A stretch of 45,579 nt of DNA from a virus, in IMG/VR virus record IMGVR_UViG_3300014839_000013, positions 1 to 45,579 of that record, one strand, 5' to 3'. Shown here piece by piece: positions 45,360 through 45,579 of the stretch (position 1 is the stretch's first letter; every line of letters begins with the position of its first letter). The position numbers were made by a program, and so were the translations under genes. Below the pieces are notes generated by a model. It did no database searches and had not been told where the DNA came from. It worked only from the letters and a program-made list of their open reading frames with translations.

Positions 45360-45573
45360 CCCGATCTATTCCACCCTTTGGCTCATCCCACTGTTCAAGA
45401 GGCCCTGGACACGAAGGAAGATCCTTGTTTTCAAGGCATTCGTGTTTGCATTTATCACTTCCTGAGGTCATGCAAAAGAAATTTCCCTCTGCACAAACGG
45501 GAGTTTGAGGCTGTCTGAACACGAAATTTTGACGATGGATTCTCGTAAGTACGCCCTTGATAACCTCGAACAT
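45340..45573 (-). CDS. Small Cys-rich protein at the window edge
   Basis: This 77-residue ORF has five Cys residues (PVCAE, FFCMTS, KCKHEC, SCPG) and an acidic Asp/Gly-rich end, suggesting a metal site or disulphides. Its first ATG is only a few bases from the window edge, so the true start may lie outside. It overlaps the next minus-strand gene by 20 nt. The base composition here (45360-45573) is clearly more GC-rich than the virion genes. Confidence 0.5.
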   Translation of the reverse strand: MFEVIKGVLTRIHRQNFVFRQPQTPVCAEGNFFCMTSGSDKCKHECLENKDLPSCPGPLEQWDEPKGGIDRDGSLYG

Positions 45574-45579
45574 TTCGAC

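Noticed and set aside
45170-45518. Plus-strand ORFs of 112 and 81 codons at the right end
   Set aside because: They lie antisense to three minus-strand ORFs that are joined by overlaps, and they lack ribosome sites.
1-45579. CRISPR array, tRNA or rRNA genes
   Set aside because: No regularly spaced repeats with unique spacers and no tRNA-type T-loop or cloverleaf were seen; this was a by-eye check only.

Overview
This window is a 45.6-kb piece of a large, AT-rich, tailed-phage genome, most likely a contractile-tailed (myovirus-like) phage of an unidentified bacterial host. The evidence is a long, densely packed plus-strand block of structural genes: a tape-measure-like protein, a probable baseplate hub, gp25-like and gpJ-like wedge proteins, several adhesins and a portal protein. 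Gene junctions overlap as TAATG or ATGA, there is no ribosomal or metabolic gene, and three homing-endonuclease genes are scattered in the block. Nothing in the sequence names the host.

Layout. 1-459 is a non-coding AT-rich leader. 460-6032 holds two small probable tail-assembly proteins, a GIY-YIG endonuclease and the tape measure. 6050-17039 is the baseplate block: two tail or hub proteins, a sigma-70-like factor, a 706-residue protein, a gp25-like wedge protein, a second GIY-YIG endonuclease, a gpJ-like protein and a small partner. 17049-36994 is a 20-kb adhesin and tail-fibre block. It includes a DUF2341/LamG-like protein with a roughly 390-residue Ser-Pro repeat, a 2108-residue protein built of four tandem beta-helix modules, and Thr-rich linkers recurring in several genes. 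37017-38472 holds a probable structural protein, an exported Cys-containing protein and an XhlA-like membrane protein. 38483-40059 holds six consecutive tiny genes whose products share one N-terminal motif (AF-x-x-EL-x-K-[LI]-A) and then diverge completely. 40056-43768 ends the block with a coiled-coil miniprotein, an unknown protein, an HNH endonuclease and a portal gene interrupted by a very small group I intron. From 43891 to the end, genes lie on the minus strand: a ParB-like protein and three small ORFs, using two nearly identical terminators.

How they work together. Most plus-strand genes appear to form one late transcript for tail, baseplate, fibre and portal assembly. A sigma-like factor inside it could feed back on late transcription. 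The strongest observations are the 195-nt group I intron in the portal gene, which I could fold (P4 to P9) by eye, with a free-standing HNH gene just upstream, and the six-gene family sharing an N-terminal tag. The tag resembles in concept, though not in sequence, the capsid-targeting peptides of phage internal proteins. All function calls rest on motifs, gene order and recollection of families; no database search was run.
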